From Asticcacaulis sp. AC466 (lineage in GTDB: Bacteria; Pseudomonadota; Alphaproteobacteria; Caulobacterales; Caulobacteraceae), in contig NZ_AWGE01000006.1 of the NCBI RefSeq assembly GCF_000495815.1, forward strand, positions 124,001 through 188,000: a DNA stretch of 64,000 bases, in the 5' to 3' direction. A program made the translations under genes and the position numbers. How positions within the stretch are numbered: position 1 is the first letter of the stretch; the number at the start of each line of letters is the position of its first letter. Positions 20,046-29,585 of this stretch are shown here, in pieces. The notes below the pieces were generated by a model. It worked only from the letters and a program-made list of their open reading frames with translations, had not been told where the DNA came from and made no database searches.

Positions 20046-20152
20046 GAGGGCCATAGCGTAGACGTAGTTCTCATCTTCGCTCGGTGCCGCGCGCCATATT
20101 TCCTAGAAATGACATTTTCAGCGAACTGATTTCCGCCGATTGCTCTACACTG
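20046..20152. repeat. Imperfect direct repeat, copy B
   Basis: This is the partner of 16983-17090, lying between the 3' ends of two LysR genes. On the minus strand it ends in EIWRAAPSEDENYVYAMALH and a stop, matching the other copy. The two copies bracket the MBL operon and its LysR gene. Confidence 0.5.
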
Positions 20153-20180
20153 ACGCATTAGGGGAACGCGAGCGTCCGAC

Positions 20181-21086
20181 TCATAAAATCCTTCCGCGTT
20201 CGGCTAGGTAATCGAGCAGCACCCGGACGCGCGACGGGAGCGGTCCGCCTTGTCCTATATGGATTGCGTGGAAGGCTTCGCGATCACCGGGGTTCAGATG
20301 TTCCAGCACCGGCACCAAACGCCCCATTTCGATATCCTCGCGCACCGTAAATGCCGCGAGACGTGCCAGCCCCGCGCCGTTTAGCGCCAATCGGCGTAGC
20401 CCCTCACCGTCACTTGCCTGAACCCTCCCCACAGCGGGGACGGTGACGGTCTCGGTTCCCTTCTTCATCAACCAACCATCTACGGTTCGGGCATAGCCGA
20501 AGCTGATACGGTTGTGCCGTTCCAGGTCTTCAAGCGTCTTAGGCTCGCCGAATCGGGCAAGGTATGACGGAGCAGCGGCGACGATCATCGGCGTGTCGCC
20601 CAGCTTACGAGCGACGAGACTGGAACTCTTGAGCGGACCGGCGCGTACCGCCACGTCGGTCCTTTCCGCCACCAGATCTACCACCATATCGGTTTGCACG
20701 AGATCGAGCGTGACGCCCGGATAGCGGTCCAGAAACTCCGGCAAGATCGGCGCCAGGATGTGAGTGGCGTATGACGCACTGGTGTTTAGGCGGATGCGTC
20801 CCACGGGCTGTTCTCCAGCGCCCGCGCCGCGTTCTGCATCCGTAATATCCGCCAGAATGCGCGTCGCGCGTTCGTAGAACGCGCATCCTTCTGGCGTGAG
20901 CTGGAATGCGCGTGTCGAGCGATTGATGAGCCGAGCGCCAAGGCGCGCTTCGAGCCGGATAGCGAGCTTGCTGACGGCGGAAGGCGTCATGCGGCAAGCG
21001 CGCGCGGCCGCCGAGAACCCTCCGCGTTCCACGACACAGACGAACACTTCCATTTCGCGGGTCCGGTTTATCTCGGAGCGTGCCAT
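20181..21086 (-). CDS. LysR-family transcriptional regulator
   Basis: A 301-residue LysR-type regulator. The helix-turn-helix is in residues about 8-65 (EMEVFVCVVERGGFSAAARA then MTPSAVSKLAIRLE). The effector domain starts near GRIRLNTSASYATHILAPIL and has the DLVAERTDVAVRAG segment typical of the group that regulates redox enzymes. It is divergent from an aldo/keto reductase, which is the usual target pattern. An ATCAT-CTT-ATGAT inverted repeat at 21129-21141 lies between them. It converges on the other LysR gene. Confidence 0.93.
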   Translation of the reverse strand: MARSEINRTREMEVFVCVVERGGFSAAARACRMTPSAVSKLAIRLEARLGARLINRSTRAFQLTPEGCAFYERATRILADITDAERGAGAGEQPVGRIRLNTSASYATHILAPILPEFLDRYPGVTLDLVQTDMVVDLVAERTDVAVRAGPLKSSSLVARKLGDTPMIVAAAPSYLARFGEPKTLEDLERHNRISFGYARTVDGWLMKKGTETVTVPAVGRVQASDGEGLRRLALNGAGLARLAAFTVREDIEMGRLVPVLEHLNPGDREAFHAIHIGQGGPLPSRVRVLLDYLAERGRIL

Positions 21087-21128
21087 CGGTCTTTCAATTC
21101 ATAAATGATGTTCTATTACGCCTACTAT

Positions 21129-21141
21129 ATCATCTTATGAT
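21129..21141. promoter_or_regulatory. Inverted repeat between LysR and aldo/keto reductase genes
   Basis: ATCAT, three bases, ATGAT. It is AT-rich and lies 42 bp upstream of the LysR start and 108 bp upstream of the reductase start. A LysR half-site pair is the simplest reading. Confidence 0.35.
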
Positions 21142-21248
21142 GGAGATCTATGTGTCGTATCGAACTTGAAACTTGCGAGACAGATCATGCCCTTGGCTCT
21201 CTACGCCCTGACGGCCGATGCCTCATCCACCATAGAAAGGATCTTATC

Positions 21249-22286
21249 ATGGAATATCGTTTTCTCGGCCGGTCGGGCCTCAAGGTTCCAGTGCTGAGTT
21301 TCGGCGCGGGCACATTCGGCGGAATGGGGCCACTGTTCGGAGCTTGGGGCACTACAGATGTTGAGGAGGCGCGGCGCCTGATCGACATTTGCCTCGACAC
21401 CGGCGTCAACCTGTTCGACACCGCAGATGTTTATTCCAATGGAGCCTCTGAAGAGGTGCTCGGGACGGCCCTCAAGGGGCGGCGCGACAGCGTGCTAATT
21501 TCGACCAAGACTAGCCTGCCGATGGGAGATGGTCCCAATGACGCCGGTTCGTCGCGGTTCCGCCTCATCCGCGCCGTCGAGGATGCGCTGAAGCGCCTTC
21601 GCACCGACTATATCGATCTCCTGCAATTGCACGCCTTCGACGTGAACACGCCGATGGAAGAGGTTCTGTCCACGCTCGATACACTCGTGCGAGCCGGGAA
21701 GGTTCGCTATGTTGGCGTGTCCAACTTTTCCGGTTGGCAGATCATGAAGGCCTTGGCAGTCGCCGACCGCTATGGCTGGCCGCGTTACGTCGCCAACCAG
21801 ACCTATTACTCTCTGATTGGCCGCGACTATGAATGGGATCTGATGCCGCTGGGGGCCGATCAGGGCCTGGGCGCGCTGGTCTGGTCGCCGCTCGGCTGGG
21901 GCCGCCTGACGGGAAAGATCAAGCGCGGTGCGCCGTTGCCCGAAGGCAGTCGCCTGCACGAAACCGCGAGCTATGGCCCTCCCGTCGACGACGAACACCT
22001 GTTCCGGGTTGTCGATGCGCTGGACGCCGTGGCGGAGGACACCGGGAAGACTGTGCCGCAAGTGGCGCTCAACTGGCTGACGACGCGGCCCACCGTCTCC
22101 TCCGTCATCATTGGCGCGCGTAACGAAGACCAGCTTCGCCAGAACCTCGGCGCGGTCGGTTGGACGCTTGCACCCGAGCAAATCGCAAAGCTGGACGAAG
22201 CCAGCGCCGTCTCCGCACCTTACCCCCATTTTCCCTATCGTCGCCAGGAGGGGTTCTCGCGCCTCAATCCTCCGATTGCTGGTTAG
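21249..22286 (+). CDS. Aldo/keto reductase
   Basis: A 345-residue NADP-dependent (beta/alpha)8 oxidoreductase. The catalytic tetrad is visible: Asp and Tyr in FDTADVYSNGASEE, Lys in LISTKTS and His in LQLHAFD. Phosphate-binding residues appear in SVIIGARNEDQLRQN near the C-terminus. It resembles the AKR11/12-like group (YajO, Tas). The 33 extra codons upstream do not fit the family; the ATG at 21249 has an AAAGGAT site. It is divergent from, and probably controlled by, the LysR gene. It likely reduces small aldehydes or ketones in the cytoplasm. Confidence 0.93.
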   Translation: MEYRFLGRSGLKVPVLSFGAGTFGGMGPLFGAWGTTDVEEARRLIDICLDTGVNLFDTADVYSNGASEEVLGTALKGRRDSVLISTKTSLPMGDGPNDAGSSRFRLIRAVEDALKRLRTDYIDLLQLHAFDVNTPMEEVLSTLDTLVRAGKVRYVGVSNFSGWQIMKALAVADRYGWPRYVANQTYYSLIGRDYEWDLMPLGADQGLGALVWSPLGWGRLTGKIKRGAPLPEGSRLHETASYGPPVDDEHLFRVVDALDAVAEDTGKTVPQVALNWLTTRPTVSSVIIGARNEDQLRQNLGAVGWTLAPEQIAKLDEASAVSAPYPHFPYRRQEGFSRLNPPIAG

Positions 22287-22509
22287 CAATTCGGAGGGTG
22301 AACACTAGGCATCTCCGGCGAAACCTTCCTCGTCCATACGCTGCTGTCGAGCTGCGGACGGCACCGACGACAATCCATTGCCTCGCTCACATGATCGCGC
22401 ACATAGCGCAATCACATTCCATGCAAAAGCGGATGGGTTATGTTCAGAATTAGTCAAACTCAATTCATCGTCAAATGGGTTAGCGTCGTGGCCTATCAAG
22501 GAGATTGCG

Positions 22510-22911
22510 ATGTCAGGGTCTGTAACAGGAATGCCCAAACTCATCCTTCGGACAGAAGGCCTGGTCATATTTGCGGCCGCATGTCTGACCTATTCAAAAT
22601 TCGGTGCGGGCTGGATGTGGTTTGCCATATTTTTCCTTGTGCCGGACCTCAGCATGTTTGGCTATCTGCTGGGCAAAAAGACGGGTGCTGCGATCTACAA
22701 TGCCGGGCACAGTTTGATGGGGCCGATTGGGTGTCTCGTGGTTGGGCAATATATCGGACATGCTGAGGTGCTGAGCGCAGGCCTGATCTGGATTGCTCAT
22801 GTCGGCTTCGACCGCTTTGCAGGCTATGGCCTGAAATACGCCGCGGGATTTGGTTTCACGCATCTGGGGCTGAAAGGCCGCGACAAAAAACGGAACGAGG
22901 TTGCGGTGTGA
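22510..22911 (+). CDS. DUF4260-type membrane protein
   Basis: A 133-residue membrane protein with three to four hydrophobic spans (LVIFAAACLTYSKF; WFAIFFLVPDLSMFGYLLG; MGPIGCLVVGQYIG; LIWIAHVGFDRFAGYGLKY). The pattern FLVPDLSMFGYLLG with a charged Asp within a span and HVGFDRFAGYGLKY is characteristic of the DUF4260 family. No function is known. AAGGAGATTGCG precedes the ATG. The 220 bp upstream hold no clear gene, though a short minus-strand stretch near 22310-22375 looks weakly coding and could be a gene remnant. Confidence 0.85.
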   Translation: MSGSVTGMPKLILRTEGLVIFAAACLTYSKFGAGWMWFAIFFLVPDLSMFGYLLGKKTGAAIYNAGHSLMGPIGCLVVGQYIGHAEVLSAGLIWIAHVGFDRFAGYGLKYAAGFGFTHLGLKGRDKKRNEVAV

Positions 22912-23153
22912 AGAGATTGGTATATCCGTCCTGCGACTTTAACATGTAATCACGTTCTGTCATCGGTGATGTAACATAGTTAATTTTTTAAACAAAACGA
23001 AAGCAATTCTATTGTATAGAGATCATATCGGCAGATATGCTCATAAATTATGATTTACGAATTGTAACATTGGTGTAAGAATTTATTTTATCAGCATTAA
23101 GATCGCAGGCCTTATACTGCTTATATAAGTATGTATAATGTGTTGGAGAATCT
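22912..23153. other. AT-rich intergenic region before the PAS chemoreceptor
   Basis: About 240 bp with much higher AT content than the surroundings. An imperfect inverted repeat (ATGTAATCAC near 22944 with GTGATGTAACAT near 22966) lies at its left end, and TATAAT-like hexamers occur near 23130. It must carry the promoter of the chemoreceptor. No gene is seen. Confidence 0.4.
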
Positions 23154-24638
23154 ATGCTTTTCGGATCTGGTAAGAATGATGACAAGGCGGTTATCGCTAG
23201 TCTCAACGCGTCCCAAGCGCTCATCGAATTTTCGCCTGATGGCAGCATTCTGTCGGCGAATGCGAATTTCCTGGAGGCGGTGGGCTACACCCTGTCAGAG
23301 ATCAAAGGGCGCCACCACAGCCTGTTTTGCGATCCGGCCTATGTGGCATCGGATGACTACAAGACATTTTGGGCCGGCCTGCGCGCCGGCCAGTTTCGCG
23401 CCGGAGAATTCAAGCGCTTCGGTGCTGGCGGACGGGTCGTTTGGCTCCAGGCGTCCTATAATCCGGTCGTAGATAACGCCGGCAAGGTTATAAAGGTGAT
23501 AAAAATCGCCGCAGATATTACCGCCGCCAAACTGGTTGCGATCGATTACGCCGGCAAGATTACCGCGATCGATCGTGCTCAGGCCGTGATTGAGTTTACG
23601 CCGTCGGGCGATATTATCCAGGCCAACAAGAATTTTCTGGATACAATGGGCTATGTTGCCGACGAGATTGTCGGCAAGCATCACCGAATATTCTGCGAAC
23701 AGAGTTATGCCAACTCGTCCGATTACAAGGTATTTTGGGACCGACTGGGCCGGGGCGAAGTTCAGGCCGCCGAATATAAACGTATCGGCAAGGCGGGGCG
23801 CGAGGTCTATATCCAGGCGACCTACAATCCGATTTTTGACGATACCGGCGCTGTGGTCAAGGTCGTGAAGTTTGCAACTGATATTACCGCTTCCGTCGTG
23901 CGACGCCTGCGCAATGACGCGCTCGGCCAGGAGATCAACGCCGAACTTGGCAGTGTTATCCATCAGATGGTCGACGCGACCCAAATGACGTCTGGCGCAG
24001 CTCAGGCTTCGAGCGACACCACGTCGATTATTCATTCTGTCGCTGCGGCATCGGAAGAGTTGAGTCTTAGCGTCCGCGAGATTGGCGAGAGCATGACCAA
24101 TGCTCAGGCCGGTGTCGAGAGTGTATTCAACAGTGCCCAGAAGGCGAATGATTCCGTAGCGACATTGGATGTGTCTGCAACAGCCATGAACGATATCGTT
24201 GCCCTCATTCAAAATATTGCGTCACAAATCAATCTTCTCGCGTTGAATGCCACAATCGAGTCTGCGAGAGCGGGGGAGGCGGGTAAGGGTTTCGCCGTCG
24301 TCGCCTCGGAGGTCAAATCGCTTGCCAATCAGGCGGCGGCATCTACCAAAACTATCGGTACGGAAATCGCCAAGATGCAGTCCGTAACGACTGAGGTTGT
24401 GGGCGCGATGGGGTTGATCTCGTCTTCGCTCAATTCCGTGTTGGAAAATGTCGCGAGTGTGGCGAGCGCCATCGAAGAACAACACGCGGTTACCGGCGAA
24501 ATCTCCAATAATATGCAGATGGCCGTGTCTTCGGTGCAAAAGATTGAAGATAGTCTTGGGCAGATAAATTCAACCTTCTCCAGCGTCGCCAATGCCTCCG
24601 AACAGGTCAAGCAGAGCGTCGAGCAACTGGTTGCCTGA
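23154..24638 (+). CDS. Soluble chemoreceptor with two PAS domains
   Basis: A 494-residue methyl-accepting-type protein with no membrane helix, hence cytoplasmic. Two PAS domains (about residues 14-125 and 137-248) are tandem duplicates: [17 protein letters not shown] matches [17 protein letters not shown], and each ends ADITA or TDITA. A short linker leads to the signalling hairpin, whose tip [20 protein letters not shown] is intact. This arrangement is like Aer/Aer2-type or BdlA-like receptors that sense redox, oxygen or small ligands through PAS cofactors. No CheR/CheB tail is present. A histidine kinase with PAS and GAF domains follows on the same strand 89 bp later. Confidence 0.95.
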   Translation: MLFGSGKNDDKAVIASLNASQALIEFSPDGSILSANANFLEAVGYTLSEIKGRHHSLFCDPAYVASDDYKTFWAGLRAGQFRAGEFKRFGAGGRVVWLQASYNPVVDNAGKVIKVIKIAADITAAKLVAIDYAGKITAIDRAQAVIEFTPSGDIIQANKNFLDTMGYVADEIVGKHHRIFCEQSYANSSDYKVFWDRLGRGEVQAAEYKRIGKAGREVYIQATYNPIFDDTGAVVKVVKFATDITASVVRRLRNDALGQEINAELGSVIHQMVDATQMTSGAAQASSDTTSIIHSVAAASEELSLSVREIGESMTNAQAGVESVFNSAQKANDSVATLDVSATAMNDIVALIQNIASQINLLALNATIESARAGEAGKGFAVVASEVKSLANQAAASTKTIGTEIAKMQSVTTEVVGAMGLISSSLNSVLENVASVASAIEEQHAVTGEISNNMQMAVSSVQKIEDSLGQINSTFSSVANASEQVKQSVEQLVA

Positions 24639-24727
24639 TGTTTCATGGTTTGGGAAAGCGTGAGCTTGTTTGCCTGCGAGGCTCAGCAGGCGACCGTAAG
24701 CGTCCAGCAGAATAGTCGAGAGAAATA

Positions 24728-26827
24728 ATGCCAAGGCTGCGAAACCTCAAAAGTGAAGCCCAAAGGCTTAACGCCTTGGCAGCGCTGGACATTCTCGACA
24801 CGCCGCCAGAACCCGCCTTCGATCAACTGACAGAACTCGCGAAGCTGATCTTCGGCGTGCCTATCGTACTCATCTCGCTCGTCGATGAAGAGAGGCAGTG
24901 GTTCAAATCCCACATCGGCCTGGATGTGGATCATACGGCGCGCGAAGTCTCCTTTTGCGATCATGTCATTCGTGAAGATAAGGTCATGATCGTAACCGAT
25001 GCGTTAGACGATCCACGCTTTTCGACCAATGCGCTGGTTGTCGGTGCGCCTCATATTCGGTTTTATGCCGGCGCGCCGGTGCGTTACGATAAGGTGCTGA
25101 TCGGAACCCTTTGCGTGATCGATCGCATACCGAGGCCAGATTTCGGCCCCGTCGAAGCGAGTAAACTCGAACAGATGGCCGCCGCCGTTTCCTCAGTCCT
25201 GGCGATGCGCAAGGCGGCGTTGATCAACAGCGCTATAATAAAGGCGAAGGAAGAGGGGCAGAGAACGCTCGAACTGGTCGAAGATATAGCCGGCATAGGT
25301 CAATGGTCGTTCAATGCAAAAACAGGCCGTATAACTTGGTCGGATCAGGTCTTCCGCATTCACGGCCTTACGATTGCCGACGAACCGCCTGATTACGCGC
25401 AGGTGCTGGCGCTCTACGAACCAGAAGACGCATCAAAGCTCGCCATGATGGTTAAGCGCGCCTTAGATACGGGCCAGGGCTATACCCTAGAGGCGCGTAT
25501 ACGTCGCGCCGACGGTTCACTGCGCAATGTGGTGGCGAAGGCCGTGGTGCTGCGTGGTGACGACGGCGAAGTGGAAACGCTCAACGGCGTCTTCCAGGAT
25601 ACGACCGATTATCGCAAGGCCATCGAACAATCGCGCCAAGGCGAGGCTCGTCATCGGCTTCTGGCGGAAAACATGCCCGGCATGTTGGGATACTGGGATG
25701 TGGACCTCAAATGCCGCTTTGCCAACAATGCCTATTTTGAATGGTTCAACAAAAGGCCGGATGAACTCATGGGCATTCATCTGAAAACCTTGCTTGGCAC
25801 AGAAATTTTCGCTTTGAACCAGCCCTATATTCGCGGCGCGCTGAGCGGTAAAAAGCAAACCTTCGAGCGGGCGATTACAAAGCCCGATGGCGCCGTAGGC
25901 TACATGCTGGCGCAATACCTGCCTGACTTCGAAGAGAGCGGTCGCGTCTGCGGCTTCTACGTGATGGTTACAGATATCACCAATATGAAGCTCAAGGAAC
26001 TGGCGCTGGCCGATAGTAATGCCCAACTGATTGCCGCGCGCAGGCAAGCTGAGGCGGCACTTGAAATCAAGGCGCAGTTCCTGGCGACGATGAGTCATGA
26101 AATACGAACGCCGATAACGACCATATTGGGATATTCCAATCTTTTGAGTGATCAGGACGGCTTGTCGACGGAAACCCAGTCGTTTGTAAAGCGTATTGAA
26201 AGGGCAGGGCAGACGCTTCTCGGAATCGTCAACGACATCCTCGACGTCTCGCGTCTGGAAGCTGGCCAGCTGACGCTGAGCCCCAAGGCTGTCAATGTGA
26301 GAGAGCTGGCCCATGACACGGTTGATCAGTTTCAGCGGCAAGCCCAGGTGCACAATCTTAGCCTGACTGTGGCCTATGACGAAGCGCTGCCGGAATGGCA
26401 GGTAATCGACGATACGCGCCTGGGTCAGATACTGAGCAACCTGATTAGCAACGCCTGTAAGTTCACTTCGGGTGGCGATATCTGCGTCTCTATGCGCGCG
26501 GTTTCAGGACAAAATGGGGGGCGCATGCGGGTTGAGGTTTCCGATCCGGGGCCCGGACTCAACACCGAACAGACCGGAAAGTTGTTCCAGCGTTTTCAGC
26601 AATTGGATGCCGGCATAAATCGTAAGCATGGCGGGAGCGGCTTAGGCCTCGCCATCTGCGCGGAGCTGGTCAAGCTGATGCAAGGTCAGATAGGGGTGGT
26701 GTCAGATGTCACTTCGGGCAGTACGTTCTGGTTTGAAGTTCCTTTGGAACACGCGACGCCGGCCAGCGAAGACGCGTCGCCGTCGGGCCAGATGGCCTCA
26801 CCTTATGCCGTCGGGGCAAAAAAATAG
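24728..26827 (+). CDS. GAF-PAS-PAS sensor histidine kinase
   Basis: A 699-residue cytoplasmic kinase without membrane spans. Domains in order: GAF (about 25-160, starting ALDILDTPPEPAFDQLTELA), PAS (about 190-290), PAS (about 310-425), a coiled coil, HisKA with the phospho-acceptor His in ATMSHEIRTPITTILGYS, and HATPase_c with N box (LGQILSNLISNACKFT), G1 (VSDPGPGL) and G2 (GGSGLGLAIC). There is no receiver domain and no response-regulator gene adjoining, so its partner lies elsewhere. The N-terminal GAF is of the type that starts many light- or redox-responsive alphaproteobacterial kinases, though no chromophore-binding Cys is evident. It may be cotranscribed with the PAS chemoreceptor. Confidence 0.94.
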   Translation: MPRLRNLKSEAQRLNALAALDILDTPPEPAFDQLTELAKLIFGVPIVLISLVDEERQWFKSHIGLDVDHTAREVSFCDHVIREDKVMIVTDALDDPRFSTNALVVGAPHIRFYAGAPVRYDKVLIGTLCVIDRIPRPDFGPVEASKLEQMAAAVSSVLAMRKAALINSAIIKAKEEGQRTLELVEDIAGIGQWSFNAKTGRITWSDQVFRIHGLTIADEPPDYAQVLALYEPEDASKLAMMVKRALDTGQGYTLEARIRRADGSLRNVVAKAVVLRGDDGEVETLNGVFQDTTDYRKAIEQSRQGEARHRLLAENMPGMLGYWDVDLKCRFANNAYFEWFNKRPDELMGIHLKTLLGTEIFALNQPYIRGALSGKKQTFERAITKPDGAVGYMLAQYLPDFEESGRVCGFYVMVTDITNMKLKELALADSNAQLIAARRQAEAALEIKAQFLATMSHEIRTPITTILGYSNLLSDQDGLSTETQSFVKRIERAGQTLLGIVNDILDVSRLEAGQLTLSPKAVNVRELAHDTVDQFQRQAQVHNLSLTVAYDEALPEWQVIDDTRLGQILSNLISNACKFTSGGDICVSMRAVSGQNGGRMRVEVSDPGPGLNTEQTGKLFQRFQQLDAGINRKHGGSGLGLAICAELVKLMQGQIGVVSDVTSGSTFWFEVPLEHATPASEDASPSGQMASPYAVGAKK

Positions 26828-26848
26828 TCGCACAAATCCCGTTGAGCT

Positions 26849-27136
26849 CTATTCCGTGAGGTCTATCTCCATAAAATCCGCCACGTCTACGAGCCAGCGC
26901 GTTTGCACGAAATCGACGTGGGCCGGATGGGTGTTATAGGCCTCGTAAGCGGCCTGATCCGCAAAGGCCATGGAGACGCAGAAGTCGAAGTTCGACTTCG
27001 GGCTGACCTGACGTAGCAGTTCAAAATTTTCGACACCCGGAATGTCCGCCAGGCGACGATTGGCGACGAGGAAGTCGGCCTCTGCGGCCGAGCCATGGGC
27101 ATGTGTCAGGCGGAACGGAACGATATGGCGGATCAT
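26849..27136 (-). CDS. Dabb-family stress-responsive barrel protein
   Basis: A 95-residue Dabb (stress-responsive dimeric A+B barrel) protein, with the family start MIRHIVPFRL, a central SPKSNFDFCVSMAFADQAAYEAY and the closing HPAHVDFVQTRWLVDVADFMEIDL. The ATG at 27136 has a TTGGAG site; an extension to a TTG at 27190 is unlikely. It lies 54 bp after the alpha-glucuronidase stop codon on the same strand and may be its operon partner. In plants and bacteria such proteins may bind or cyclise small molecules; no function is known for this branch. Confidence 0.88.
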   Translation of the reverse strand: MIRHIVPFRLTHAHGSAAEADFLVANRRLADIPGVENFELLRQVSPKSNFDFCVSMAFADQAAYEAYNTHPAHVDFVQTRWLVDVADFMEIDLTE

Positions 27137-27190
27137 GCGGGGCTCCAAAACATAAAAAGCAGAGTGGGCTGCATACCTGACCGGGTTCAA

Positions 27191-29341
27191 TCAGTTGTGA
27201 CCTGGAGCATAGGGGAAGTTGAGGCCCTTATAATAGTCCAAATCGTGCGCTGGCGCGGCAATGCCGGCGGGCAGGGGCAGGCCGGACTTCGACTGGAAAT
27301 AGGCAATGGAGGCGTCACGCCACCATTTTGCTTCGCGTTCCTGAATGGTCAGATTGGCCGATATGGCGGCGAAGCGTTGCGGATCGACATAGGCGCTCAA
27401 GGCCGACCAGGTCCGGCGCATATCGGTGGCAGACCGCGCGCCGGCGTCATAGTCGATAACCAGTTCGTCCCACAGGCTGCGGCCCGACTGGACCCTATAC
27501 GTCCAGGGCAGATGGTGGAACCACAGCAGGTAACGTTCGTCCATGGTCTTCGGGTCAGCCCACAGCCTGGCCGCCTTGGGCGTATATTGCGCAAGCGCGT
27601 TGGAGCCAGTGGCCGTACGGTCGAAACCGATGCCCTGAGCGTCCGCTTTGGCGTAGTAGCATGGGTTCCATTCCGGCCGCGCCAGATCGCAGACCCACGG
27701 TCCGGGTCCATAGTGATGCCCTGTCGCCATCTGATGCGCCAGCCCGAGCGGCGTCATGTAGTTCGCCGCCGTTTCGCGCGAGTTCATCATCATCTCGACA
27801 ACGGGCTTCACGAAGGCCGGATCGGCGGAGAAGGTCATTTTTACCCAATCGTCGGCAATGTCGCGGCTTGAGGCCTCCGGGTCCCAGGCCAGCCGTCCGA
27901 AGGCGTACCAGTCGGCCTGGCTGAAATCGTGCGCCGTCCAGTTGCGGTCGTCGCCGACATTAGACACGCCCGCAATGCCGGTCAGGGCGTGGCCATCGAG
28001 CGAACCGTCGATAATTCTGGCGACGGTTGAGCCCTTGCCCTTGGCGAAGGTGTCGGCCTTCAGCGTCTCTTCATAGAGCGGCCCCTGATAGACCAGGTGC
28101 GTGCCCTGGCCGAGATATTCCTTGGTGATCTGCACTTCCAGCATCTCGTTGGTTTTGGGCATGGCGCCGAACAAGGGGTGGAAAGGCTCGCGCGGCTGAA
28201 AGTCGATGGGCCCGTTCTTGATTTGCAGCAGGACATTGTCGGCGAACTGGCCTTCGACCGGGGCAAATTCGTTATAGGCCTGTTTGGCGCGGTCATCGGC
28301 ATCATGCTCGGAATAGACAAAGGCGCGCCACATAACGATGCCGCCGTGCGGTTTGAGCGCCGCCGCCAGCATGTTGGCGCCCTGGGCATGGTTGCGGCCG
28401 TAATCGCCAGGGCCGGGCTGGCCTTCGGAGTTGGCCTTTACGAGGAAACCGCCGAAATCGGGGATAATCCTGTAGATCTCATCTGCCTTGGCGGCCCACC
28501 AGGCCTGAACGGCGGGATCGAGCGGATCGGCGGTTTTCAGCCCCCCCAGTTCGATGGGGGCGGAAAAACGCGCCGACAGGTAAACCTTGACGCCGTACGG
28601 GCGCAGGACCTGCGCCACAGCTTCGGTCTTGCGCAGATAGGGTTCGGTCAGGCTGTCGGCTTTGGCGTTGACATTGTTGAGCACCACACCATTGATGCCG
28701 ATCGAGGCTTCGGCGCGGGCATAGTCGGTCAGGCGCGGATCGACCAGATCGGGCAGCCGCCACCAATCGAAAATCGAGCTGCCGGAATAGCCGCGTTCGA
28801 CCGTGCCGTTGAGATTGTCCCAATGGTCGATGATGCGCAGCTTGATTTTCGGCGCATCATCGATGTTGATGTGATCAAGGCTTTGGCGCGTCTGGATCTG
28901 GCGCAGAAAGCGGAAGGCGCCATAAAGCGCACCTTGGTCGGTCCGCGCCGAAATGATTGTCACCTCATGGCTGTCGAGGGTGCGGGCTTGGATACGGTAG
29001 CCCTCTTCCGGTACGCTTTTGTCCTCCGTGACCAGCATGACGGCGCCATCTACCGGCAAGTCGACAATGGGCGTTTTCTGGTCAAGCAGGCCGTCCAGCC
29101 CGCGTTGCAATTCGGCCTTTGCGCGGGTCAGGATGGGGGTATTGCCGCCGATGATGGCGGTCGCATGCGGTCTGTACTGCGCGGCAAAGGACGCGTCTAC
29201 CGGCCGGTAGCGCAACCACAGATCGTAACCGTCCTCCGCCCGTGCCGGCTTGGCCTGGAGTGGGGATGTCGCGGCGACGAGGGTAATACAGGCGATGGCG
29301 ATACGGGCGACGGTAATCCAGCGGTATGACCAATGATGCAT
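27191..29341 (-). CDS. aguA: GH67 alpha-glucuronidase, secreted
   Basis: A 716-residue GH67 enzyme that removes 4-O-methyl-glucuronic acid from xylo-oligosaccharides. After a signal peptide (hydrophobic ITVARIAIACITLVAA, cut near AKPARA) comes the N-terminal lobe, then the (beta/alpha)8 barrel. The proton donor Glu is in VKANSEGQPGPGDYG and the paired general-base Asp/Glu in IKNGPIDFQPREPFHPLFG. The long C-terminal helical domain carries the dimer surface. I chose the ATG at 29341 for its AAAAGG site. It is divergent from a GntR/FadR-type regulator and probably upstream of a Dabb gene in one transcript. A periplasmic location is inferred from the signal peptide; most GH67 enzymes are described as intracellular. 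Confidence 0.95.
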   Translation of the reverse strand: MHHWSYRWITVARIAIACITLVAATSPLQAKPARAEDGYDLWLRYRPVDASFAAQYRPHATAIIGGNTPILTRAKAELQRGLDGLLDQKTPIVDLPVDGAVMLVTEDKSVPEEGYRIQARTLDSHEVTIISARTDQGALYGAFRFLRQIQTRQSLDHINIDDAPKIKLRIIDHWDNLNGTVERGYSGSSIFDWWRLPDLVDPRLTDYARAEASIGINGVVLNNVNAKADSLTEPYLRKTEAVAQVLRPYGVKVYLSARFSAPIELGGLKTADPLDPAVQAWWAAKADEIYRIIPDFGGFLVKANSEGQPGPGDYGRNHAQGANMLAAALKPHGGIVMWRAFVYSEHDADDRAKQAYNEFAPVEGQFADNVLLQIKNGPIDFQPREPFHPLFGAMPKTNEMLEVQITKEYLGQGTHLVYQGPLYEETLKADTFAKGKGSTVARIIDGSLDGHALTGIAGVSNVGDDRNWTAHDFSQADWYAFGRLAWDPEASSRDIADDWVKMTFSADPAFVKPVVEMMMNSRETAANYMTPLGLAHQMATGHHYGPGPWVCDLARPEWNPCYYAKADAQGIGFDRTATGSNALAQYTPKAARLWADPKTMDERYLLWFHHLPWTYRVQSGRSLWDELVIDYDAGARSATDMRRTWSALSAYVDPQRFAAISANLTIQEREAKWWRDASIAYFQSKSGLPLPAGIAAPAHDLDYYKGLNFPYAPGHN

Positions 29342-29585
29342 AACGAACCTTTTCGGCGGTGACTTTTTCCCGGCGCGGACAAAGCGAGTGAATGACGCAG
29401 GCGCCGAACAGACTAGCAATTAAATATCCGTCTGTCCCGACGCGATTTATCGGCAGGTAAGTGGCCAGATTTGGGCATTCTCAGCGTCTTTAAGGTGCAG
29501 GCTTTGCGTCGTTGGTCCTTTCTTTATTGTGTCGGGCGTGGTTAAAGGTCATACCAATGGTTTAGCCTTATCCCTTGACCGCATA

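Noticed and set aside
22305-22500. Possible gene remnant upstream of the DUF4260 gene on the minus strand
   Set aside because: A short stretch reads plausibly (RQQRMDEEGFAGDA) but no longer frame or family can be supported.
28097-29329. 410-codon open frame antisense to alpha-glucuronidase
   Set aside because: Shadow of aguA; no domain pattern and no ribosome site.
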